Below are positions 1 to 6,157 of a stretch of 7,850 bases of DNA, in pieces. Each line of letters starts with the position of its first letter. Positions within the stretch are counted from its first letter, which is position 1. Position numbers and translations under genes: made by a program. The stretch is from Sphingomonadales bacterium (GTDB lineage Bacteria > Pseudomonadota > Alphaproteobacteria > Sphingomonadales > Sphingomonadaceae). Below the pieces are notes generated by a model. That model was given only the letters and a program-made list of their open reading frames with translations. It made no database searches and had not been told where the DNA came from. The stretch spans positions 1 to 7,850 of the forward strand of contig JAFKLV010000063.1 of assembly GCA_017304125.1 (NCBI GenBank). Direction: 5' to 3'.

Positions 1-1
1 C

Positions 2-1219
2 GACGCGCCCGTGGTCTTCGTCGGCAATGGCGTGCCCGACGATCTCGCGCGGCTCGACCTAAAGGGCAAGATCGGCGCGCTGCTGCCGGGCGCGCCGCAC
101 GACCTCAACGCCGAGCAGCGCGCCTATCTCGGCAGCATCGATACCAAGGCGGAAGCCGCGGCGGCGCGCGGCGCGGTCGGGGTGGTCCAGCTCGTCGCGC
201 CGGGCAGCGAGCGCACCACGCCGTTCGCGCGCGTCGCCGAGCGCAGCACGCGGGCCCGCATGACCTGGGCCGAGCCCGACGGCACCGGCCATGCCGATGC
301 GTCGATCCCGGTCGTCGCCACCTTCAGCGAGGCCGGCGCGGCGAAATTGTTCGCCGGCACGCGCACCGCCTGGGCAGCGCTGGTCAAAGAGGCCAAACGC
401 CCGGTGCCGCGCTATACCGCGCAGCCGCTTCCCGGCCGGCTGGCGATCGATACCGCGAGCGCGTTCGAGGCGGCGCATTCGTCCAATGTCATCGGCGTGC
501 TGCCGGGCAGCGATCCCGCGTTGGCGAAAGAGATTGTCGTGCTCTCGGCGCATCTCGACCATATCGGCATCACCGCGCCCGATACGCGCGGCGATACGAT
601 CAACAATGGCGCGCTCGACGATGCGATCGGCATCGCCAGCCTGATCGAAGAAGCCAAGCGCTTCCACGAGCGCGCGCCGCGCCGCACGGTGATGTTCGTC
701 GCCTTCACTGCCGAGGAAAAGGGGCTGATCGGCAGCGACTATTTCACCGCGCATCTCCCCGCGACCGGCACGATCGTTGCCGACGTCAATCTCGACATGC
801 CGATCCTCACCTATCGCTTCGAGGATATGGTGGCGTTCGGCGGCGACCGCTCGACGCTCGGCCCGGTGATCGGGCGGGCGCTGGCGGGGATCGGCGTCTC
901 GCTGTCGCCCGATCCGATGCCGGGCGAGGCGATCTTCGTGCGCTCGGACCATTTCAATTTCGTCCGCCACGGCATCCCGGCGGTGTTCCTGTGGCCGGGG
1001 CCGAAGGGGCCGGGCAAGGCGGCGACCGACGAGTTCATGAGCAAACATTATCATCGTCCGTCGGACGATCTGACCCAGCCGATCCTGTGGGATCAGGCGG
1101 TGCGCTTCGTCGATGCGAATTACCGCATCGCGCGCGAGATCTCCGACGCCGATGTCCGCCCGCTGTGGAACAAGGGCGATTATTTCGCCGGGCTGTTCGA
1201 CGGGCCGATGGCGCAGTGA
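2..1219 (+). CDS. M28 family zinc metallopeptidase with PA domain, 5' end missing
   Basis: This is a di-zinc exopeptidase, probably an aminopeptidase releasing N-terminal residues from peptides, and probably exported. The frame is open from base 2 and the start and any signal peptide lie outside the window; 405 residues remain. The first third, roughly bases 11-430, resembles a PA (protease-associated) insert: a 'VVFVGNGV' strand, then 'LDLKGKIGALLPG' and 'AAARGAVGVVQL'. The catalytic M28 domain follows with its metal ligands in order: HLDH at 551-562, the bridging Asp in 'NNGALDDAIG' (617-622), the paired Glu in 'FTAEEKG' (713-718), Asp in 'NLDMP' (794-796) and the last His in 'YHRPSD' (1052-1054). 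All appear intact. The C-terminus ('GDYFAGLFDGPMAQ') looks natural. The stop is one base before the next gene, suggesting one transcript. Family assignment is strong; substrate is unknown. Confidence 0.93.
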   Translation, partial: DAPVVFVGNGVPDDLARLDLKGKIGALLPGAPHDLNAEQRAYLGSIDTKAEAAAARGAVGVVQLVAPGSERTTPFARVAERSTRARMTWAEPDGTGHADASIPVVATFSEAGAAKLFAGTRTAWAALVKEAKRPVPRYTAQPLPGRLAIDTASAFEAAHSSNVIGVLPGSDPALAKEIVVLSAHLDHIGITAPDTRGDTINNGALDDAIGIASLIEEAKRFHERAPRRTVMFVAFTAEEKGLIGSDYFTAHLPATGTIVADVNLDMPILTYRFEDMVAFGGDRSTLGPVIGRALAGIGVSLSPDPMPGEAIFVRSDHFNFVRHGIPAVFLWPGPKGPGKAATDEFMSKHYHRPSDDLTQPILWDQAVRFVDANYRIAREISDADVRPLWNKGDYFAGLFDGPMAQ

Positions 1220-1220
1220 C

Positions 1221-2048
1221 GTGACGCGGCTGTTCGTCTTCGGTCTCGGCTATGCCGCCCGCGCGATCGCCGCGGTGGGCGACTGGCCGACACTGGGGAC
1301 GACCCACGACGGGCGCAACGGGACGATCCGCTTCGATGATGCGGATGCGGTGCGCGCCGGCCTCGCGGCGGCGACGCATGTCCTCTCCTCGGTGCCGCCC
1401 GACGAAGCCGGCGCGGACCCGGTGCTGGCGCATTATCGCGACGCGCTCGGCGAACGCTGGCTCGGCTATCTCTCATCGACCGGGGTCTATGGCGATACCG
1501 GCGGGGCGTGGGTCGACGAAAGCGCGCCGGTCGGCGGCGGCCGGCGTTCGGCGCGGGTCGCGGCGGATGCGGCGTGGCTCGCGACCGGCGCGCGGGTGTT
1601 CCGCCTGCCCGGCATCTATGGCCCGGGCCGCTCGCCGCTCGACCGGCTGCGCGCGGGCAAGGCGCATCGCGTCGATCTGCCCGGACAAGTGTTCAGCCGG
1701 ATTCACGTCGCGGATATCGCGCGCGGGGTGCTCGCCGGTTTCGCCGCACCGGCCGGGGCGTATAATCTCGCCGACGATCTGCCGGCGGGGCAGGATGAGG
1801 TGCTGGCCTATGCCGCCCGGCTGATCGGCCTGCCGCCACCGCCGGTCGTGCCGCTCGACACGCTCAGCCCGGCAGCGCGCGGCTTCTATGCCGAGAACCG
1901 CCGCGTCGCCAATGGCAAGGCGAAACGCGAACTCGGCTGGGCGCCGCTCTACCCCGATTACCGCGCCGGTCTGCGCGCGGTGAGCGCGATGACCAGCCCG
2001 ACCCCGGCCAATGCCCCGCCGCCGATCGCCAGCGCCGACCAGCGATAA
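1221..2048 (+). CDS. Atypical NAD(P)-dependent SDR / epimerase (YeeZ-like)
   Basis: This is a predicted cytoplasmic oxidoreductase or epimerase of the extended/atypical SDR superfamily, 275 residues. The Rossmann dinucleotide-binding loop is at residues 5-13 (FVFGLGYAA). The conserved 'YLSSTGVYGDTGGAWVDE' stretch is at 83-100, and 'RLPGIYGPGRSPLDRL' at 128-143 is typical of the YeeZ branch. The classical YxxxK catalytic pair is not seen where expected: the helix at about 108-122 reads RRSARVAADAAWLA. The GTG start at 1221 is chosen because the dinucleotide fold begins immediately after it; the frame is open further upstream, but that part overlaps the M28 gene and has no family likeness. With a one-base gap to the M28 stop, translational coupling is likely. 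The family domain ends near residue 252, and the last 20 or so residues (proline/alanine-rich) are read antisense to the transporter gene. Function is unknown. Confidence 0.88.
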   Translation: MTRLFVFGLGYAARAIAAVGDWPTLGTTHDGRNGTIRFDDADAVRAGLAAATHVLSSVPPDEAGADPVLAHYRDALGERWLGYLSSTGVYGDTGGAWVDESAPVGGGRRSARVAADAAWLATGARVFRLPGIYGPGRSPLDRLRAGKAHRVDLPGQVFSRIHVADIARGVLAGFAAPAGAYNLADDLPAGQDEVLAYAARLIGLPPPPVVPLDTLSPAARGFYAENRRVANGKAKRELGWAPLYPDYRAGLRAVSAMTSPTPANAPPPIASADQR

Positions 2049-2875
2049 CCCTCGAACACGGTCGACAGCATCATCGCGATGACCGGCACGATCACGCTCG
2101 AATAGGCCGCCTTGGCCGGGCCGATCGCGCGGATCACGCGAAAATAGAGCGGGAAGCACAAGGCCGACGCCGCCAGCCCGAGATACAGAATGCCGGCGAC
2201 ATAGCCCAAGCGCCATTCGAACACCGGCGGCCCGGTGGTGATCCACGCCCAGCTCGCGTCGAGCCCCGACCCGATCAGCATCGCCACCGCCAAGGTCGGG
2301 ATCATCGGATAGCGCGTCGCCACCGAGGTCGCCTGCATCACATTGGCGGTCGAGGCGGAGAGGATCGCGCAACAGGTGAGCGCGATCCCGATCAGCGCCG
2401 CGCCCGGCCCGTGCGGATCGCTGCGCGCCTCGTTGATGAACAGCAGCACGACCCCCGCCATCGCGATCGCCGAGCCGAGAACGAGCTGCCGCCCCAGCTT
2501 CTGGCCCAGAAAGATCCGCGCGAACAAGGCATTAGGCACCAGCAGCAGCGCGAACACCACCGCCACCAGCCCCGAGGTGATATGCTGTTCGGCGCGATAG
2601 ACGAAATTGAAGTTGAGCACGAACTGCGCGACGCCCAGCGCCGCCGCGAACGCCCAGCCGCGCGCGTCGAACACGAAGCGCTCGCGCGTCGCCAGTCCCC
2701 AGACGACCATCGCCACGCCCGCGACGAGGAAGCGATAGCTGACCGACCAGCTCGCCGGCACGACATTGAGCTGATCGCGGATCACCAGCCAGGTCGAGCC
2801 CCAGATCAGGGTGACGATCGCAAACGGGATAAGGACGGCGGCGCGGGTCGAATTCGGGCGGATCGCGTCGCTCAT
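1958..2875 (-). CDS. EamA/DMT-superfamily transporter
   Basis: This is an inner-membrane drug/metabolite transporter of the 10-TM EamA type, 305 residues, a normal length for the family. Such proteins usually export amino acids, metabolites or toxic compounds; the substrate cannot be read from sequence. Hydrophobic segments lie at about residues 12-32, 45-63, 73-91, 98-120, 129-147, 156-176, 190-208, 222-243, 255-272 and 279-298, giving two five-helix EamA repeats. The DMT signature 'LIWGSTWLVIRD' is in TM1, 'AMAGVVLLFINEA' closes the first repeat, and 'IGPAKAAYSSVIVPVIAMM' opens the end of the second. The ATG at 2873-2875 is preceded by only a weak purine stretch (GAAAG). It lies 101 bases downstream of the PBP gene on the same strand and may be read from that transcript. 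Its stop codon sits inside the convergent SDR gene. Confidence 0.93.
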   Translation of the reverse strand: MSDAIRPNSTRAAVLIPFAIVTLIWGSTWLVIRDQLNVVPASWSVSYRFLVAGVAMVVWGLATRERFVFDARGWAFAAALGVAQFVLNFNFVYRAEQHITSGLVAVVFALLLVPNALFARIFLGQKLGRQLVLGSAIAMAGVVLLFINEARSDPHGPGAALIGIALTCCAILSASTANVMQATSVATRYPMIPTLAVAMLIGSGLDASWAWITTGPPVFEWRLGYVAGILYLGLAASALCFPLYFRVIRAIGPAKAAYSSVIVPVIAMMLSTVFEGYRWSALAIGGGALAGVGLVIALTARRPAR

Positions 2876-2892
2876 CTGGTTGCTTTCACGGA

Positions 2893-2922
2893 GGGCCGGC
2901 GGTGCCCCACCTCTACCGGCCC
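2893..2922 (-). other. GC-rich imperfect hairpin in the leader of the EamA transporter gene
   Basis: A 7-base perfect inverted repeat, GGGCCGG (2893-2899) with CCGGCCC (2916-2922), encloses a smaller one, GGTG (2901-2904) with CACC (2908-2911). Unpaired bases separate the two stems. It lies 18 bases upstream of the EamA ATG and 54 bases beyond the PBP stop. No T-run follows on either strand, so it is not a standard intrinsic terminator. It could be a leader structure, a Rho-dependent 3' end or chance in GC-rich DNA. Confidence 0.3.
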
Positions 2923-2976
2923 GCGCGCCGCTGTCGATCCGAATTTGGTGCTTAAATCACAAGCTGGGCTGATCGA

Positions 2977-5106
2977 TCAGAACCGGTCGCGCGGTGGCCC
3001 GTCGCCGGGGGGCGGCCCGCGATCGTCGCGGCGCGGCGGGGGCGGCGCATCGGGTTGCGGGACGCGGTTGACCGAGACGCCGCCGTCGGGCCCGATCTTG
3101 AGATCGATCCCCGCGCCCTGCAACTGGCCGCGGACCTGCTCGGCAAGCGGCGCGATCACATTGTCGGTCATGTCGCCGATCAGTGCTTCGGGGTCGACTT
3201 CCTCGGGCTCGGGCGCCTTGACCACCGGCTTGAGATCGAGCGCCGAGACCATGAAGTTGCGCCAGATCTGCGCCGGCACGCCGCCGCCGTGGAGCCCCGG
3301 ATTGGGGGTATTGTCGTCATTGCCGACCCACACCCCGACGACCAGATCGCCGGCGAAGCCGATAAACCACGCGTCGCGCCCGCTCTGCGACGTCCCGGTC
3401 TTGCCATAAGCCGGGATCGACAGCGCCGCCGCGCGCCCGGTGCCGCGGATCGAGGCGCCGAGCAGTTCGAGCATCTCGTCGTGGATATCCGACGGCATCG
3501 TCTTGGGGCCGCTGGTCAGCTGGGTATACCACGGCTTGTCGCCGGTCGCGGGCAGCCCGCGCGCCTCGACCGGATAGCGCCCGTCCGCCACCCCGGCGAA
3601 TGCCGCGGTCATTTCGAGCAGCGACACTTCCGACGTGCCGAGCGAGATCGTCGCCTCATTGGCGATCGGGGTGGTGATGCCGAGATCGCGCGCGGCGCGG
3701 ATCACGTTCTTCACCCCCACTTCCTGCGTCAGCCGCGCTGCGACGACATTCGACGAGCGCTGGAAGGCGCGTCGCAGCGGAATCTTGCCGATATAGCTGT
3801 TGTCGTCATTCTTGGGCTTCCACCCGGCGATCTCGACCGGGGAATCGTCGGCGATCGTCTGCGGGGTCAGCCCGGCGCGCATCGCGGCGAGATAGACGAA
3901 CAATTTGAAGGTCGAGCCCGGCTGGCGCCGCGCCTGCGTCGCGCGGTTGAACGTGCTCTTGCCGTAATCGCGCCCGCCGACCATCGCGACGACCTCGCCG
4001 TTGCGCTTCATCGCCACCAGCGCGGCCTGCGCCTGCCGCAGCCCGGCCTGGCGGATGACGCGCTCGGCGATATTCTGCAGATTGCGATCGAGCGTGGTGC
4101 GGATCGTCGCCTCGTTGCGGATCTCGCCCGCCTGATCGCGCGCCTCGGGCAGCACCCAATCGGCGAAATAGGTGCCGGTCGGCAGCGCTTCGGGCTGTTT
4201 CGCGAGCACGCGTTGCGGCTGCACCGTCGCGGCCTCGGCCTTGGTGATGAAGCCCGCCTCGGCCATCGCCGCGACCACCAGCATCTCGCGCGCCTGCGCG
4301 CCCTCCAGATTACCGGTCGGCGCGAGCCGCGACGGCGCCTTGACCAGCCCGGCCAGCATCGCCGCCTGCCCGATCGACAGCTTGTCCGGACTGCGCCCGA
4401 AATAATGTTTCGAGGCTGCGGTCAGCCCGTAGACATTGTCGCCGAAATAAACGTTGGAGAGATAGCGCGAGAGGATCTCGTCCTTCGTCAGCCACGCCTC
4501 CAGCCAGAAAGCGATCATCACCTCGCGCAGCTTGCGCCCCATTGTGCGATCCGAATCGAGGAACGCATTCTTGGCGAGCTGCTGGGTGATCGTGCTGCCG
4601 CCCTGCCGCACCCCACGCGAGCCCATATTGGCCCAGGCGGCGCGCAATATGCCGCGCGGATCGATCCCCCAATGCGAATAGAAGCGCCGGTCCTCGATCG
4701 CCATGAACGCCTGGCCGACATGCGGCGGCAGCTTCGCCGCATCGACCGGCGCGCCGATGATCGCCCCGCGCCGCGCGATCGGCGTGCCGTCCGCCGCGGT
4801 GAGCGTGATCGACGGCGGCGTCGGCGGTTTCAGCGATTGCGACAGCGGCGCGGTGAAGGCGAGCCAGCCGATCGCGATGACCAGCAGCACGACGAATGCC
4901 GCCGCGCCGCGCACCACCCAGCGCCAGATGCGCCGCGCGCGATCCGCGGGGCGCATGCGCGGCGGGGGCGAGGGATCGGGCACCGGATCGTGCCACGCAT
5001 CGAAGGCAGGCAGAGGCTGGCGCGGCTCGCCCGGCGCATGATTGTAGCGCAGGCGGCCATTTTCGTGCGGATCGGGGTGCATAGGATCGTTCGAATGGTC
5101 GGCCAT
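2977..5106 (-). CDS. Class A penicillin-binding protein (bifunctional transglycosylase/transpeptidase)
   Basis: This enzyme polymerises lipid II into glycan strands and cross-links the stem peptides on the periplasmic face of the inner membrane; 709 residues. The N-terminal cytoplasmic tail (1-60) is proline/charge-rich and is followed by one membrane anchor at about 66-85. The GT51 transglycosylase domain carries the catalytic Glu138 in EDRRFYSHWGID, 'RQGGSTITQQLAKN' (167-180), 'RKLREVMIAFWLE' (191-203) and 'YLSNVYFGDNVYG' (215-227). The transpeptidase domain has all three penicilloyl-serine motifs: S398-TF-K401 (nucleophile Ser398), S451-S-N453 and K569-T-G571. The linker between the domains is short, leaving no room for the OB insert of long PBP1A proteins, so this is a compact class A PBP. 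The last 30 or so residues are proline/arginine/aspartate-rich and probably disordered. The ATG at 5104-5106 has no strong ribosome-binding site; Met9 is an alternative. The fold assignment is very safe, the paralogue name is not. Confidence 0.96.
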   Translation of the reverse strand: MADHSNDPMHPDPHENGRLRYNHAPGEPRQPLPAFDAWHDPVPDPSPPPRMRPADRARRIWRWVVRGAAAFVVLLVIAIGWLAFTAPLSQSLKPPTPPSITLTAADGTPIARRGAIIGAPVDAAKLPPHVGQAFMAIEDRRFYSHWGIDPRGILRAAWANMGSRGVRQGGSTITQQLAKNAFLDSDRTMGRKLREVMIAFWLEAWLTKDEILSRYLSNVYFGDNVYGLTAASKHYFGRSPDKLSIGQAAMLAGLVKAPSRLAPTGNLEGAQAREMLVVAAMAEAGFITKAEAATVQPQRVLAKQPEALPTGTYFADWVLPEARDQAGEIRNEATIRTTLDRNLQNIAERVIRQAGLRQAQAALVAMKRNGEVVAMVGGRDYGKSTFNRATQARRQPGSTFKLFVYLAAMRAGLTPQTIADDSPVEIAGWKPKNDDNSYIGKIPLRRAFQRSSNVVAARLTQEVGVKNVIRAARDLGITTPIANEATISLGTSEVSLLEMTAAFAGVADGRYPVEARGLPATGDKPWYTQLTSGPKTMPSDIHDEMLELLGASIRGTGRAAALSIPAYGKTGTSQSGRDAWFIGFAGDLVVGVWVGNDDNTPNPGLHGGGVPAQIWRNFMVSALDLKPVVKAPEPEEVDPEALIGDMTDNVIAPLAEQVRGQLQGAGIDLKIGPDGGVSVNRVPQPDAPPPPRRDDRGPPPGDGPPRDRF

Positions 5107-5229
5107 TAGCGTGTTACTTCAATAAGACAGTTGCCGCAAGGGGGGGCCGGCCACCGGCGGCGATTTAGCCTGAAGGGGACGGAAGCGAAAGCGCCAAGCA
5201 ATGACCGGCAGTGTCTTAGCCCGCATTAC

Positions 5230-5260
5230 CCGTCACCCGGGCCTCGGGCCGGGGTGACGG
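5230..5260. repeat. Intergenic palindromic repeat, intact copy
   Basis: The arms CCGTCACCC (5230-5238) and GGGTGACGG (5252-5260) are perfectly complementary over 9 bases and enclose a GC-rich centre (5239-5251) that can pair imperfectly. It lies between two divergent genes, so a terminator role is unlikely. Bases 5231-5252 match 7702-7723 at 19 of 22 positions, so this is a dispersed repeat. Similar CGTCACCCCGG...CCGGGGTGACG palindromes are, to my knowledge, abundant in intergenic DNA of sphingomonads and other alphaproteobacteria; copy number here cannot be seen. Confidence 0.7.
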
Positions 5261-5303
5261 AGGGATGCGCCGCAGCTCACCCAAATACCCTGTTCCGCCC
5301 ACC

Positions 5304-5317
5304 ATAACTTATGTTAT
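5304..5317 (+). promoter_or_regulatory. AT-rich inverted repeat, possible operator or -10 region upstream of the crotonase gene
   Basis: ATAAC (5304-5308) and GTTAT (5313-5317) form a perfect 5-base inverted repeat around TTAT. This 14-base run of nearly pure A/T stands out in GC-rich DNA, 34 bases before the crotonase start, where a promoter or repressor site would be expected. TATGTT (5310-5315) could serve as a -10 box, but I find no convincing -35 at the right spacing. Function is an inference. Confidence 0.3.
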
Positions 5318-5337
5318 CGCACCGCCCGATAGCGAAC

Positions 5338-5344
5338 GGAAGGA
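5338..5344 (+). promoter_or_regulatory. Ribosome-binding site that fixes the crotonase start
   Basis: GGAAGGA ends 7 bases before the ATG at 5352 and is the best Shine-Dalgarno match in the region. It supports the start at 5352 over upstream in-frame codons, which would have to translate through the AT-rich inverted repeat. Confidence 0.6.
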
Positions 5345-5351
5345 TGAGGGC

Positions 5352-6155
5352 ATGAGCGCTTTGGGCAATGACGCGGTGACGGTCGAGACGCGCGGCAACG
5401 TGATGCTGATCACGATCAACCGGCCGGAGGCGCGCAATGCAGTCAACCGTTTCGTCCACGAAGGCGTCGGCGATGCGCTGGAGGCGGCCGATAAGGATGC
5501 GGAGATCCGCTGCGTGATCATCACCGGCGCGGGCGACAAATCCTTTTGCGCCGGGGCCGATCTGGTCGCGCTGTCGCGGGGCGAGAGCCTCGCGCCCGAC
5601 GATAAGGTCAAGCAGGGCTGGGGCTTTGCGGGGATCGCCAGCCACGCCATTTCCAAGCCGGTGATCGCCTGCGTCAACGGCACCGCGCTGGGCGGTGGGC
5701 TGGAAATCACCTTGGCCTGCGATCTCGCGGTGGCGGTGGACAGCGCCCAATTCGGGCTGCCCGAGCCCAAGCGCGGGCTGTTCGCCGCGGCCGGCGGGGT
5801 GTTCCGCCTGCCCGAGCAATTGCCCAAGAAGATCGCGATGGAGATGATCCTGACCGGCGATCCGATCTCCGCCGATCGCGCGCTGGCGCTCGGGCTGATC
5901 AACGCCGTCGCGCCGCGCGAGCAATTGCTCGACACCGCCTTTGCGCTCGCCGAGCGGATCGCGGTCAATGCGCCGCTGTCGGTGCAGGCGTCGAAGCGGA
6001 TGGCGCAGGGCATCGTCGCGGGTCATGTCGCGCGCGACGACGCGCCCTGGGCGCAGAATCGCGCCGAGGCCAAGATCGTCTTCACCAGCGAGGATTCGCG
6101 CGAGGGGCCGAAGGCGTTCGCCGAAAAGCGCAGCCCCGTGTGGAAAGCGCGCTGA
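5352..6155 (+). CDS. Crotonase / enoyl-CoA hydratase family protein
   Basis: This is a crotonase-fold enzyme, 267 residues, predicted to hydrate trans-2-enoyl-CoA to 3-hydroxyacyl-CoA in the cytoplasm. The N-terminus shows the beta-strand and motif 'VMLITINRPEARNAV' (17-31). The oxyanion-hole region includes 'CAGADL' (66-71) and 'GTALGGGLEITLACDLA' (110-126). Both glutamates used by true hydratases appear present: Glu118 in GGGLE and Glu138 in FGLPEPKRG, matching the rat mitochondrial Glu144/Glu164 pair. Tail 'AFAEKRSPVWKAR' matches the usual family ending, and the length is normal. The start is set by a good ribosome-binding site. It overlaps nothing upstream and is followed after two bases by the thiolase-like gene, so the two are almost certainly co-transcribed. 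Chain length and substrate are unknown. Isomerase or other crotonase chemistry is possible, but retention of both Glu favours hydration. Confidence 0.93.
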   Translation: MSALGNDAVTVETRGNVMLITINRPEARNAVNRFVHEGVGDALEAADKDAEIRCVIITGAGDKSFCAGADLVALSRGESLAPDDKVKQGWGFAGIASHAISKPVIACVNGTALGGGLEITLACDLAVAVDSAQFGLPEPKRGLFAAAGGVFRLPEQLPKKIAMEMILTGDPISADRALALGLINAVAPREQLLDTAFALAERIAVNAPLSVQASKRMAQGIVAGHVARDDAPWAQNRAEAKIVFTSEDSREGPKAFAEKRSPVWKAR

Positions 6156-6157
6156 TC

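Noticed and set aside
59..1054. Minus-strand frame of 331 codons opposite the M28 peptidase
   Set aside because: The peptidase on the + strand has a full set of zinc ligands; the opposite frame is Arg-rich noise.
3055..5109. Long open frame on the + strand (684 codons) antisense to the PBP gene
   Set aside because: The translation is Arg/Asp/His-rich with no recognisable domain, and it mirrors the codon pattern of the strongly supported PBP on the other strand. Long antisense frames are expected at this GC content.
5107..5140. Possible sigma-70 promoter for the PBP (TTGCGG, 17 bases, TAACAC on the - strand)
   Set aside because: The -10 would end only a few bases before the ATG, leaving practically no leader, and the hexamers are weak matches.
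5145..5152. GGCCGGCC palindrome in the divergent intergenic region
   Set aside because: It is an 8-base GC-only palindrome in GC-rich DNA with no second copy or context suggesting function.
5265..5351. 29-residue N-terminal extension of the crotonase
   Set aside because: It has no family likeness, runs through the AT-rich inverted repeat, and a good ribosome-binding site supports the ATG at 5352.
5344..5355. Three-codon upstream ORF (ATG AGG GCA TGA) overlapping the crotonase start
   Set aside because: It is too short to distinguish from chance and overlaps the Shine-Dalgarno region; no evidence of regulatory use.
6140..6157. Alternative ATG for TLP1 overlapping the crotonase end
   Set aside because: It would add six residues with no family support; the ATG at 6158 directly follows the crotonase stop and is the simpler choice, though not excluded.
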